Source: Planctomycetota bacterium
GTDB taxonomy: Bacteria; Planctomycetota; Phycisphaerae; UBA1845; PWPN01
DNA: 64,000 nt
Reading direction: 5' to 3'
Assembly (NCBI GenBank): GCA_022711465.1
Contig: JAKLEZ010000001.1
Location: forward strand, 744,001-808,000
Shown: piece after piece, positions 1-8,535 of the stretch
Position numbering within the stretch: position 1 is the first letter of the stretch
Layout of the letters: the number at the start of each line of letters is the position of its first letter
Notes under the pieces: generated by a model
What the model saw: only the letters and a program-made list of their open reading frames with translations
Databases searched by the model: none
What the model was told of the DNA's origin: nothing
Translations under genes and position numbers: made by a program

Positions 1-1
1 G

Positions 2-481
2 CTGGAGCGCCGGCCGCACTGGAGAGTCGTGGGGGCAGACGCTTCGCTGGCCATGCTGAAGCTCGCTCTCCCGGGGATTCGAGATCGCGGGTTGAGTTCG
101 TCCCTCGGTCTGGTGCTTGGGGACGCCAAGCGGCTGCCTCTGGCCTCCCGCAGCTTCGACGTGATCTTCTCCAACAGCATCCTGCATCACATCAGCGAGA
201 CGGAGGACCTATGGTTGGAGGTGAAGCGGCTGGCTCGCCCGGGGGCGGTGGTCTTGGTTCGCGATCTTGCTCGCCCGGTGACCGCCGAGGCCGCCCGGCG
301 TATCGTCGAGCGGTACGCCGGCCAGGAGTCGCCCCTGCTGCAGGAGGAGTACTACCGATCACTCCTGGCGGCCTATACGCCTGATGAGGTACGTTCCCAG
401 CTGGTCAAGGCGGGTCTGGGTTCTCTCCACGTCCAAATGATCACCGACCGGCATATGGACATCGCCGGCCGTTGTTCCTAA
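2..481 (+). CDS. SAM-dependent methyltransferase, C-terminal part (cut by window edge)
   Basis: The frame is open back to the window edge, so the N-terminus with the SAM-binding glycine loop is missing. What remains reads as the second half of a class I methyltransferase domain. It has a post-I strand of the VVGADAS type, then a segment ending in FDVIFSNSILHH, the motif IV region typical of Methyltransf_11 enzymes, then an LARPGAVVLVRDL strand. An internal ATG at 29 would give a shorter protein, but it lies inside the conserved strand and is unlikely to be the start. The substrate cannot be told. The neighbour downstream is on the opposite strand, with 35 bases between the two stops. Confidence 0.75.
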   Translation: MERRPHWRVVGADASLAMLKLALPGIRDRGLSSSLGLVLGDAKRLPLASRSFDVIFSNSILHHISETEDLWLEVKRLARPGAVVLVRDLARPVTAEAARRIVERYAGQESPLLQEEYYRSLLAAYTPDEVRSQLVKAGLGSLHVQMITDRHMDIAGRCS

Positions 482-516
482 CTGCCCCCCTCTTGTTCTC
501 AGGAGTTGGGAAGACC

Positions 517-1440
517 TCATTTCGGGGCTGCCGCGCCGGTGGTGCCTGGCGGCTTGGTGTCGCTCGGCGTGCTCGCCGGAGTTCGCGGTGAACGATCCGC
601 CTTACCATCCGCAGCCTGATACACCCGCACATAGTCGATGCAGAACTGCTGCGGGAACGCGCTTTCGTCGATGCCCTTCTGCCCGCCCCAGGCTCCCCCG
701 ATGGCCAGGTTCAGAATGAGGTACTGGTCCTTGTCGAAGGGCCAGGCGTCCGTACCGCTTCTCTCGTTGCGATAGGTGAAGTACTTCTTGTCATCGACGA
801 AGAAGCTCATCTTCTCTCCGTCCCACTCCACGGCATAGACGTGAAACGCCTCTGATGCGTCACGGATGGTGATCTTGTCGCCCTTGCCGTTACCCTTGGT
901 GTGGTTGTACTTCTGGGTATGAACGTTCGCATGAATCACGCCCGGCTCGAAGCCGACGAATTCCATGATGTCGATCTCTCCGCACCTGGGCCAGCCCACT
1001 TCGCGGATATTCGTCCCGAGCATCCAGATCGCCGGCCAGGTACCGCGCGCTGTCGGCATTTTAGCCCGCACTTCGACCCGCCCATGCGTCCAAACGGCCT
1101 TGCCCCGGGTGATCAGGCTGGCGGAGGTATACTCCGCGAACTCCTGACCTCGACGGTTCCGGCTGCCTGATCCGGCCTCTGGTCGGAAATCGGGGTTCTT
1201 CCACTTCTCCCGGCGACCCTCGATCACCAGGTGGCCGTCCTCGACGCGGGCGTTCTCACTTCGGGCACGGGTGTAGAACTGGGCCTCGTTGTTGCGCACG
1301 AAACCCACCTCGTAGTCCCACTTCTTCGCATCCGGCAAGCCGGGCTTGTCGAACTCGTCGGACCACACCAGCTTCCAATCCGCCCCGAGGGCAGGGGTGA
1401 CTGCGACGACGGCCAGGCCAAGCCCAATCAAGCACCTCAT
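517..1440 (-). CDS. secreted glycoside hydrolase family 16 (beta-glucanase type)
   Basis: This is a 307-residue secreted endo-beta-glucanase-like enzyme. A short signal peptide ends in PALGA at about residue 20. The GH16 fold follows, with WSDEFD near the N-terminus and the catalytic motif GEIDIME, where Glu155 would be the nucleophile, Asp157 the helper and Glu160 the acid/base. Met at 1440 is chosen because GGAGGAGC lies just upstream, although the frame stays open further 5'. The tail after the jelly roll is a low-complexity Pro/Thr/Ala stretch. The family acts on beta-1,3 or mixed-linkage glucans, agars or carrageenans; the exact substrate cannot be read from the sequence. It is transcribed divergently from the C39-like lipoprotein. 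Confidence 0.88.
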   Translation of the reverse strand: MRCLIGLGLAVVAVTPALGADWKLVWSDEFDKPGLPDAKKWDYEVGFVRNNEAQFYTRARSENARVEDGHLVIEGRREKWKNPDFRPEAGSGSRNRRGQEFAEYTSASLITRGKAVWTHGRVEVRAKMPTARGTWPAIWMLGTNIREVGWPRCGEIDIMEFVGFEPGVIHANVHTQKYNHTKGNGKGDKITIRDASEAFHVYAVEWDGEKMSFFVDDKKYFTYRNERSGTDAWPFDKDQYLILNLAIGGAWGGQKGIDESAFPQQFCIDYVRVYQAADGKADRSPRTPASTPSDTKPPGTTGAAAPK

Positions 1441-1704
1441 CGACCGCTCCTCCAACCGTGAGCCTAATGATCCCCGTCGAGATGACACTATACGCGCAAC
1501 CGGCCCGGATACGCCAGCGAGATCCCGTCGAAGCCGCCACTCGCACCCCGTGCCTCCGACACCGGGAGAGAGTACCATGCGGCCCGGACCTTGCCGCCCG
1601 ACCGGGGCGAGATCGCTGCCCGGCACTGGCGGGAGACAGGTCCGGCCGGGCCCGATGGCATGCCGGGCAGTTCGGTGACCCGCCCCTGCGCACAGGAGGT
1701 CCTC

Positions 1705-2307
1705 ATGAGCCGGAAAGCAGAGACTGCCGCAGGCTTGGCTGTACTCGCCCTGTTGCTCACCGGGTGTTCGGCCGGGCCCCCGCCGGTGCGAGACCGCGTC
1801 GATCTCGGAATCCCGGATCGCGGCTGGGATCCGGACCGACCGGACAGGACCGTCGGATGGTGTGGCGAGACCTGTATCCAGATGGCCATGGGCTTTTACG
1901 GCAAGGAGGTGTCACAAGTCGCGATCAACAAGGCTGGCCGGCCGGCGCATCCCGACCTCTACGAGAACGACATTGAGAAAGCCCTCGAGTCCTTGTCGGT
2001 CGCGTACGTGGCGTGGGACCGCTCCAACCACGACGCGAACGCCTGCGTCGCCTGGATCGTTGAGAAGCTTCGCCGTGGCTACCCCTTGATCTGCGGCGTC
2101 AAGATCTACCCTGATGAGAACCCCACCTGGCTCGTAGATCATTTTGTCCTGGCCGTCGGATTCAGCTCCCAGGGTCTGCTCGTCAACACCAACACCGACG
2201 GCCAGGAGCGGGTACCGTTTGCACAGCTGGTTTCACGCCACGATGGTCTGTCGCTGCGTAACCACCGCGACGAGTACTATATATGGGCGATCACCGGCCT
2301 TCGCTGA
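1705..2307 (+). CDS. C39-like peptidase-fold lipoprotein
   Basis: The 200-residue protein has a lipoprotein signal ending in LTGC (Cys21), so it should be anchored in a membrane facing the periplasm. The body looks like a peptidase C39-like domain: WCGETC at 52-57 supplies the candidate catalytic Cys53, followed by the amphipathic IQMAM helix, and DHFVLAVG supplies candidate His146. The third position near residue 161 is Asn rather than the more usual Asp. The start follows a clear AGGAGGT box, although the frame is open upstream. No ABC exporter domain is fused, so this is not a bacteriocin transporter; a stand-alone papain-like protease or amidase is the likelier role. Confidence 0.7.
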   Translation: MSRKAETAAGLAVLALLLTGCSAGPPPVRDRVDLGIPDRGWDPDRPDRTVGWCGETCIQMAMGFYGKEVSQVAINKAGRPAHPDLYENDIEKALESLSVAYVAWDRSNHDANACVAWIVEKLRRGYPLICGVKIYPDENPTWLVDHFVLAVGFSSQGLLVNTNTDGQERVPFAQLVSRHDGLSLRNHRDEYYIWAITGLR

Positions 2308-2525
2308 GCGCCAGCGCCGTGCGACAGGAGCCCAACCGGAGATCGACCGCACGGTTTTCGCGAAAACCGCTTGACGACAGGCCTTCGGCCTGCGGTGTGA
2401 CCGCCGATGGTGACGTGGACCAGTCGGATGACGGCGTTGGCCAGCGATGCAGGGGGACCGTCATTCCGGCTGACTTGAGCTGCGCGGGCTGAGCACTTAG
2501 CATGATCTCGGCCTGGAGGTGCTCG

Positions 2526-3299
2526 ATGACCGCCCGCGCGCCGCGACTGTGCATCTACGTTGCCGGACTGATGTTCATCTATCCCCTTACCATGCACGGC
2601 CAGGATGCCCCGCCTCGCCGCCACCGGCCTGGTGATGTCATCCCCAAAGTGGAGTTCGCCAGCGTTGAAGGAATGGCGGTGACCACCCGGCCGCCGGAAG
2701 GCAGACTCCTGCTGCTGCTCGCCTGGGACATGAGAAGCCCGCCGATCGACGCGTTGGCCAAGTCGTCTCTCATGCTCTTCCGGCGATTTCACGACCGAGG
2801 GCTGGAGGTGCTCACGCTCTGCCGGGCGGATTCGGAAGACGACATCCTCGACCTGGCCGCTCGATGGCAACTGCCCTGGCCGTTCGTCTCGGACAGCGGT
2901 GACATTCGTCCCAGCCGCAGGTTGGCCGTTCGGGCGATACCGGCGAGTCTGCTTGTCACCCCGGACGGCCGGGTGTTTGCGGTCGATCTCGAGGGCGAGC
3001 GGGCACATGCCATCGTGGCCGAGGCACTGAAGGTCTCCCTGGATCATGTTCCCATGCCCAAGGAGCCCACGCCCCTGAAGGAGGCTCCGGAAGGCAGATC
3101 CCCGCCGAGTCAGAGCGTCTCGAGGAACGCTCGGGCTTTCCTGGCCTCCTCGAGCAGTGTGGGCAGGTCGCCCCGGGTCAGGGTCTCGACGATGAGCGGC
3201 CCGTGGGTGAAGCCGCCTTTCTTGAGCCGGTCCATGACCGCCGGGAAGTTCACCTGGCCGCTGCCCGGGGTCACATCGACGTTTTTGGGGTGCCGGTAG
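2526..3299 (+). CDS. secreted thioredoxin-fold protein without CXXC
   Basis: A signal-like N-terminus is followed by a redoxin/TlpA-type domain at about residues 35-180. The strand before the active site, the following helix and the EVLTL strand fit the fold, and AIPASLLV carries the cis-Pro expected opposite the active site. The active-site loop itself reads WDMRSPPI where the family has WCPPC, so both cysteines are gone (Ser71, Ile74). It is therefore probably not a disulfide oxidoreductase. Met at 2526 follows GGAGGTGCTCG. The last 63 codons run antisense through the end of the convergent isomerase gene, so either the C-terminus is a true overlap or the stop has been displaced. Confidence 0.6.
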   Translation: MTARAPRLCIYVAGLMFIYPLTMHGQDAPPRRHRPGDVIPKVEFASVEGMAVTTRPPEGRLLLLLAWDMRSPPIDALAKSSLMLFRRFHDRGLEVLTLCRADSEDDILDLAARWQLPWPFVSDSGDIRPSRRLAVRAIPASLLVTPDGRVFAVDLEGERAHAIVAEALKVSLDHVPMPKEPTPLKEAPEGRSPPSQSVSRNARAFLASSSSVGRSPRVRVSTMSGPWVKPPFLSRSMTAGKFTWPLPGVTSTFLGCR

Positions 3300-4030
3300 T
3301 CCTTGACGGACATACCGACGACGAGGCCGTCGACCGTAGCCGCATCATCGATCGGATCGAGCCGCCCATCCGAGTAGTAGAAGATGTTCCCCGGATCATA
3401 CCACAGGCGGAAGTTGCGGTGGCCGACGCTCTCGATGGCCTTTCGGCATTGGGGCCCGGTGGCATTTAGCCCGCCGTGCGGCTTGACGCTGATGCCGACC
3501 TTCTTGCCGGCCGCGTAGTCGCAGCATTCGGCGATGGCCTTGTAGTAGGCGGCGTAGAGCCTCTGGTCACCGATGCCGCCCATCATCAGGTTGCCGACCC
3601 TGGCCGCGGCGCAGTTGTCGATGAGCCGCCGGAGGGCCTTGATACCGGCCTCCAGGGATTCGTTGACAGGAATATCGCCGCCGTAGACGGAGGGCGCGAT
3701 CAGGCCTCGCTGAACGACCTCGCGGCCGATGGCTTCGGCCTCCTCCACTCCGGTTGTCGCGGAGATCACCAGCGGCGGCTGGGCTTTGGTTGTCATCAGC
3801 CCGACGTACTTGAAGCCGGCCTCGGCGATGGCGTCGAGTGCGACCCTGTAGTCATGCTGATCCCATGGCCGGGTGTAGCAGCCGATCTGCCATGCCTTGC
3901 CCGGGGCATTCGCCGCCATCGACCTTCCGCCGAGCGGGCCGGTCTCCGAACAGCCGGCCGCCAGGAAGGCCCCGGCGGCGGTCGCGCCCTTTAAGAAGTC
4001 TCGTCGCGCCAATCGATCTGTTGCCTCCAT
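3110..4030 (-). CDS. Tat-exported sugar phosphate isomerase/epimerase-like TIM barrel
   Basis: The protein is 306 residues. It starts with a twin-arginine signal (RRDFLKG at 9-15) and a lipobox-like FLAAGC at 22-27, followed by an AP endonuclease family 2 TIM barrel (xylose isomerase-like). Recognisable barrel strands include KYVGLMTT, GISVKPH and LWYDPGN, the last two carrying likely metal ligands. Such proteins are abundant in planctomycetes and usually act on sugars or keto-sugars outside the cytoplasm. The start at 4030 has GGGAGA eight bases upstream. An in-frame ATG at 4057 overlaps the stop of the epimerase as ATGA and is a real alternative; both keep the Tat signal. It is the last gene of the minus-strand set. 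Confidence 0.8.
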   Translation of the reverse strand: MEATDRLARRDFLKGATAAGAFLAAGCSETGPLGGRSMAANAPGKAWQIGCYTRPWDQHDYRVALDAIAEAGFKYVGLMTTKAQPPLVISATTGVEEAEAIGREVVQRGLIAPSVYGGDIPVNESLEAGIKALRRLIDNCAAARVGNLMMGGIGDQRLYAAYYKAIAECCDYAAGKKVGISVKPHGGLNATGPQCRKAIESVGHRNFRLWYDPGNIFYYSDGRLDPIDDAATVDGLVVGMSVKDYRHPKNVDVTPGSGQVNFPAVMDRLKKGGFTHGPLIVETLTRGDLPTLLEEARKARAFLETL

Positions 4031-4053
4031 GGCCAATGTCTCCCAACTCAATG

Positions 4054-5247
4054 TCATTCCTTGATCGGCGGTTCCGCTTCCATCCGCTCGAACTCGCGGT
4101 AGCACAGGTACAGGGCCCGGGGGATGTGGAAGCAGCCTTTCCATTTTCCGCCTTTGAGTTCGAGCAGCCGCTTGCCCCGGCGGGTCAGGTAGCCGAACCA
4201 CTCGCCGTGCTTGGGATCGGGGAATCGCTTCCAGGTGTACTTGTGGACCCTGTCGAACCACTTGCGGCAGTCCTTGCGGCCGGTGAACGCGTAAGCCATG
4301 GTCAAGGCGACGAGTGCCTCGAGGTGTACCCACCAGAGCTTCTGATCCCACTCGAGTTTCTCGAGCGGCTTGTTCAGCGAGTCGACGAAGTACAGGATGC
4401 CGTCGTAGTCCTTGTCCCACCCGAACTCGACGAGGTTGAGGATGGCATCGGCGGCCCGGTCGATGGTCTTGCGGTCGCCCCCGTGGCGGCGAATGGCCTC
4501 GAGGACCAGCCACATAGCTTCCAGCCCGTGACCGGGGATGATTGCCCGACCGGCGAAGGTATCGAGGTGCATGCCGTCGGGGGCGACGTTCTCCCAGGTG
4601 ATTCGCCGCTGGTGATCGTAGAACTGGGTCATGATCTCGCGGCGGCAGTCATCGAGGATCAGCTGGAGTTGGTCGTCGGGGAGGATGCCCTCCATTTCCA
4701 GGGCGAGATTCAGGAGCATGAGCGGCACGGCCAAGGCCTTGGTTGGCCGGGTGCCGGGAAAGGCCTTGTTGTAGCGGCCCTTGGGATTGTCGCGCCGACT
4801 GAGGACGTTCCGCCAGGTGTGCAGGGCGATATCGCGGGCCTCTTCATCGCCCGACGCGAGGGCGTACTGGGCGAAACCCATGCCCACGTAGCAGTCGGTG
4901 AACCAGTTGTACGGCTGGACGAGGGGCTGGCCCTCGCGGGTGAGTGAGAAGTACCAGTTGCCCTGCCCGTCGCGTCCGTAGCGCTTGAGGAACTCGGCCC
5001 CGTGGCGAGCGACGTCGAGCCACGCCGACCGCTGCTCGAGGTTGCGGTAGAGCATGGCGAAGGTCCACATCTGGCGGCCCTGCATCCAGAGGAACTTGTC
5101 GCTGTCGAAGACGTCGCCGCTCCGATCCAGGCAGCTGTAGTAACCGCCGCACTCCCGGTCGATGGAGTGCTTCTCCCAGAACGGGATCACATCGTTCAGC
5201 AGATTGTGCCGATACAGTCTCTTCAGTCCGGCGAAGTCCCAGGCCAT
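4054..5247 (-). CDS. N-acylglucosamine 2-epimerase (AGE/RnBP family)
   Basis: The 397-residue protein matches the usual length of AGE enzymes, which interconvert N-acetylglucosamine and N-acetylmannosamine. Family motifs are clear: GGYYSCLDR, WMQGRQMWTF, LEWDQKLWW and HGEWFGYL. PGHGLEAM gives His240 and GCFHIPRAL gives His374, closely matching the two catalytic histidines of the Anabaena enzyme (His239, His372). Resemblance to animal renin-binding protein is closer than to cellobiose epimerases, which is why I favour an N-acyl amino sugar. There is no signal peptide, so it acts in the cytoplasm. ATG 5247 follows GAGGG; the frame extends to a TTG at 5274. It lies 36 bases after the C45 gene and overlaps or abuts the isomerase gene. 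Confidence 0.88.
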   Translation of the reverse strand: MAWDFAGLKRLYRHNLLNDVIPFWEKHSIDRECGGYYSCLDRSGDVFDSDKFLWMQGRQMWTFAMLYRNLEQRSAWLDVARHGAEFLKRYGRDGQGNWYFSLTREGQPLVQPYNWFTDCYVGMGFAQYALASGDEEARDIALHTWRNVLSRRDNPKGRYNKAFPGTRPTKALAVPLMLLNLALEMEGILPDDQLQLILDDCRREIMTQFYDHQRRITWENVAPDGMHLDTFAGRAIIPGHGLEAMWLVLEAIRRHGGDRKTIDRAADAILNLVEFGWDKDYDGILYFVDSLNKPLEKLEWDQKLWWVHLEALVALTMAYAFTGRKDCRKWFDRVHKYTWKRFPDPKHGEWFGYLTRRGKRLLELKGGKWKGCFHIPRALYLCYREFERMEAEPPIKE

Positions 5248-5283
5248 CAGTTCGTCCCTCAAGTCAGGTTCCAAGAGGCGAGG

Positions 5284-6444
5284 CTATCCCGGCCGCTTCT
5301 TCATCAGCTCCAGCCAGTTGAAGCGGTAGTACTTCTGCTTCCAGGCCGGGCTCTGATCCCTGGCGGCGTTGGCGACGTAGAGCACGCCGTCGGCCGGTAC
5401 CATCAGGACGTCGTGCAGATTCTCCTTCATGGCCACCGGCGCGTCCATCAGCCGCACGGCCCTCTGCTCGGTGAAGTTGCCGTAGCCGGCGGCCACCAGC
5501 TCGCTCAGGGCCTTGTATCGGTCGCCCGCGGACATCAGGACGGTGTTCTTGACCGGGTTGGGCAGCAGCGGGTGTTGGGCGCCGGGGCGGATGAGCTCGA
5601 CCTTCTCGGGCACGGCCTTCATGCCGACCGCGGAGTCCGCCCGGGCGTCGGAAATCACGTAGTAGTACTCGCAGGTGCGGGGGTTGTCCTGGAACACGCC
5701 GATCGCCTGGTCGAGGGTTGCGGCCTGCTCGAGCACCATGCGGACCAGGAAGGACATGGGGATGCCCTGCCACTTGCCCTCGCCTCGCCCGCCCATCTCC
5801 CCGATACCGATCTGCTCGGCGTTCATGCCGGTGACTGAGCCGATGAAGCCGGCATACGAGACGTTGACGAAGGGGATCCGGCCGTCGGGCTCCTGGATGA
5901 TCAGGACCGCGTGCTCCTGGAGCCTCCAATCCACGCCATAGTCGAGCACTCGTCCGTGATACAGCTTGCCCGTGGCGGTCGCTTCCTTCAGCAGGGCGAA
6001 GCCGCTGCAATGGAACAGCTCCGGGATCAGGTTGGCGGCAATGACCTTGGCCCCGGGCAGGTCAGCGCCCCTGGCCAGGGCGGTCATTTCCTTGACGAAT
6101 CGCTCGGGGACCTTATCGGCGAACAAGGTATTCAGGAACGCGGCGATCATCGGCCGGGTCAGCTTGAAGCCCCCGACCTCAAATTCCTCATCCTGGGCCT
6201 GGTCGAGCAGAAAGGCCATGTTCTCGCGGACGTGATCCTTGAGCAGCACGCCGTGCTGGTAACCCATTTCCTCCGGCGTCCCCTTGAGGTGCAGGACCAG
6301 GTAATCGTCCACCTTCTCCAGGTAGCCCTTGCCCTCGGTGGCCACCAGCTCGCGGGCGGGCTGTGTCGCCGGCGACCGGGCGAAAGATGAAGTGCAGACC
6401 ACCAGCAGCAACGAGAAGCGTACCAAGGAAACGATGGCTTTCAT
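5284..6444 (-). CDS. secreted C45-family (acyl-CoA:6-APA acyltransferase-like) Ntn hydrolase
   Basis: A signal peptide of about 22 residues is followed by a C45/AAT-type domain. ELFHCSGFALL places the candidate nucleophile at Cys146; in this family the Cys becomes the N-terminal residue after self-cleavage. GRVLDYG, VNVSYAGFIGSVTGMN and GEMGGRGEG further on fit the acyltransferase core, and the N-terminal GTPEEMGYQHG is the conserved start of the propeptide. Known members hydrolyse or transfer amide-linked acyl groups. Beside an N-acylglucosamine epimerase, a role in de-N-acylating a sugar or an acyl-amino compound is plausible but inferred. The start ATG 6444 has AGGA about ten bases upstream. 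Confidence 0.78.
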   Translation of the reverse strand: MKAIVSLVRFSLLLVVCTSSFARSPATQPARELVATEGKGYLEKVDDYLVLHLKGTPEEMGYQHGVLLKDHVRENMAFLLDQAQDEEFEVGGFKLTRPMIAAFLNTLFADKVPERFVKEMTALARGADLPGAKVIAANLIPELFHCSGFALLKEATATGKLYHGRVLDYGVDWRLQEHAVLIIQEPDGRIPFVNVSYAGFIGSVTGMNAEQIGIGEMGGRGEGKWQGIPMSFLVRMVLEQAATLDQAIGVFQDNPRTCEYYYVISDARADSAVGMKAVPEKVELIRPGAQHPLLPNPVKNTVLMSAGDRYKALSELVAAGYGNFTEQRAVRLMDAPVAMKENLHDVLMVPADGVLYVANAARDQSPAWKQKYYRFNWLELMKKRPG

Positions 6445-6536
6445 GCCGAAACCGTCCTATGCAAGAGACCCACCCCGACCCCGGCGAACGGCCGTTACCC
6501 GACGGACCTGTACGAGCACGGGCCATTATAGCGGTT

Positions 6537-8486
6537 CTACTCCCTGGGGCGTAGCCTGGCGGAGGTCGGCTCCAGGTACAGGAAACCGCCCCTGCGAACC
6601 ACGCCCAATTCGTTGTCCAGTCGGGATTCGAGGGAAGTGGCGGGCTGGATCGCGAGTCGCTTGAGCACCTCTTGCCGCAGCCACCAGAAGCCGGAGTTCC
6701 AGCAGTACAGGTGGTGCCCGTAGGGCTGGCCCCTGGCCGTGTCCAGCGATTCGTGGAAGGCCGGCATGTAGGCCAATTCCCGGCACAGACGCCAGAGCAG
6801 GCGGTCGTCCACCCATGCCGGATCCATGCCGTGAATCAATCCGTCGAGGTAGTTGGCCGCATCGTTGAGGAACCATGAACCGCCGTAGACGTAGGCCCCG
6901 CTGTGGCCGTCGAGCAGGCTGCCGTCTGGTTTGGAGATGACCCGCATGCCGTGCGGCGACTGTATCCGCACCGAGGTTTCAAGGTGGCGGCGCACCATTT
7001 CGTCGGGCAGGAGTTTGCGGCCGAAAACGGCGAAGGTCAGCACCTCGCCGTAGAGAGCGTCCTGGCCGACATGGTCCTGCTGTTTGAGGCTGGTGGCCAT
7101 GTAGCCGCCCGGGGTGTTGAACATCCGCTGGTATCCGGCCGTGGCTCGGTCGATGTCCGCGTCGGTGACCGGGAAGCCAAGCTCCCTGGCGGCCAGGAGT
7201 GCCCCGCAATGGAAGCCCTGGTTGGACGAAGGGGCGTCATCATCGTCATAGGGAAGCTGGTCGTGGTAGGTTTTGAGGATGGGCTTGTCGGGATTGAGGC
7301 GGGGCGGGATGTAAAGCCCGTCGCGTTCGTGCTCGCGGATGAAACGATAGGCTCGGCCGACGGTGCGCTCGTCCAGGTCGCCGCCCGCGCGCCTGACCAT
7401 GGCCGACCAGATCAGGTAGTACTGGGCGTTGTCCTCGTAGTTGATCCGTTCGAAGAAGACGGCCGCGTGAGCCTGGGCGTCATAGGCCGGGTCGTCCAGG
7501 CCGCGACTGGTCCAGAAGCCGTCGCTGACCCACTGTTTCCAGCCGTAGCCGACACCGGAGATGAACAGGTAGTCGCTCTCGGTGCGGAGCAGGTTGCGTC
7601 GCAGGAGCAGGTAAGAGGTATTGCGCAGGATGGCCTCGAGCGCGGAGTGGTTGAAGGCTTTGGCGTTGGCCAGGGCCAGATGGGCGGCCAACTGGACGTC
7701 GTAGAGGGATTGGATCGGCGAGGAGAAGAGCCAGGTCCTGAACGTCTGGCTCTGGCCGGCCTCGATGTGCTGCCAACCGTCGAACGTGGTCCGGTAGACG
7801 CTGGTGGCGTCCAGGTTTCGCGGGATGGTGATGACGCGTCGCGGGCTGCCGTCGCCGGTGGTGAGCCCGAATCGCCGCTTCTCGACGTCGAATTGGAGGA
7901 AGCAGCGATTCTCCCAGAGGCCGGGGGTGTCGCCCATCAGGCCGTAGAGTGTGTCTTCGGTGCGGAGCCCCAGAAAAGGTAACGTCTGCAGTGAGCCGCC
8001 TCCGAATTCCGGGCCGGCACAGGTTGGGGTGTAGGTCCTGGTGGCCGGTTCCCGGCCCATGAAGGAGTGGAACTCGCCGGGCTGGGCCACGGACCAGCCC
8101 AGGTCGACGTAGTACCGCTGGTCGCCGACCGCGGTCACGGTAACGGCTCGCTCGATCAGGCCAGGGGTGATCACGCGGTACGTTTCCGCGACGGTCAAGC
8201 CCGGCGCGGCGCCACCCGTCAAGCGCAGGGTTCCGTCCTGCGTTTCGGATTCCCTGCAGACCACCGGTGTCCTGCCGGACGGTTGGACAATCAGCAGGGA
8301 CGAGCCTTTCTCGATGGGGGTGAAGACCGGGCGATCGCCGTCAAGAACGCACACGGCCACACCATCGGCTGACCGATCCTCCGCCAAGCGAAGATCGGCC
8401 CACGCCGGGCAGGCCATGCAGGCCTGAAAGACGAGGCCGGGCGAGAGAGCAATGACCTGGGCGAGATTCCGCCCCCTTCTCACCAC
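6537..8486 (-). CDS. secreted six-hairpin glycosidase-like protein
   Basis: The 649-residue protein begins at a GTG just after GGGAGGTG. It has a hydrophobic export signal ending near ACPAWA. Residues of about 30-270 look like a beta-sandwich. The rest is helical with repeated aromatic clusters (FHCGALLAARELG, GGSWFLNDAANYL, HHLYCWNSGFWWL), as in (alpha/alpha)6 toroid enzymes such as uronidases, trehalase-like and heparinase-like proteins. I do not recognise a specific GH or PL family and cannot name catalytic residues with confidence, though the acidic YDDDDAPSSNQG stretch is a candidate. It sits between the membrane acetyltransferase and the C45 hydrolase with short gaps, so it is probably the glycan-cleaving member of the set. 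Confidence 0.6.
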   Translation of the reverse strand: MVRRGRNLAQVIALSPGLVFQACMACPAWADLRLAEDRSADGVAVCVLDGDRPVFTPIEKGSSLLIVQPSGRTPVVCRESETQDGTLRLTGGAAPGLTVAETYRVITPGLIERAVTVTAVGDQRYYVDLGWSVAQPGEFHSFMGREPATRTYTPTCAGPEFGGGSLQTLPFLGLRTEDTLYGLMGDTPGLWENRCFLQFDVEKRRFGLTTGDGSPRRVITIPRNLDATSVYRTTFDGWQHIEAGQSQTFRTWLFSSPIQSLYDVQLAAHLALANAKAFNHSALEAILRNTSYLLLRRNLLRTESDYLFISGVGYGWKQWVSDGFWTSRGLDDPAYDAQAHAAVFFERINYEDNAQYYLIWSAMVRRAGGDLDERTVGRAYRFIREHERDGLYIPPRLNPDKPILKTYHDQLPYDDDDAPSSNQGFHCGALLAARELGFPVTDADIDRATAGYQRMFNTPGGYMATSLKQQDHVGQDALYGEVLTFAVFGRKLLPDEMVRRHLETSVRIQSPHGMRVISKPDGSLLDGHSGAYVYGGSWFLNDAANYLDGLIHGMDPAWVDDRLLWRLCRELAYMPAFHESLDTARGQPYGHHLYCWNSGFWWLRQEVLKRLAIQPATSLESRLDNELGVVRRGGFLYLEPTSARLRPRE

Positions 8487-8535
8487 CCACCTCCCATTTC
8501 TGGCCTCCTTCCGGTGGCGAACGCGGCGGCAGAGC

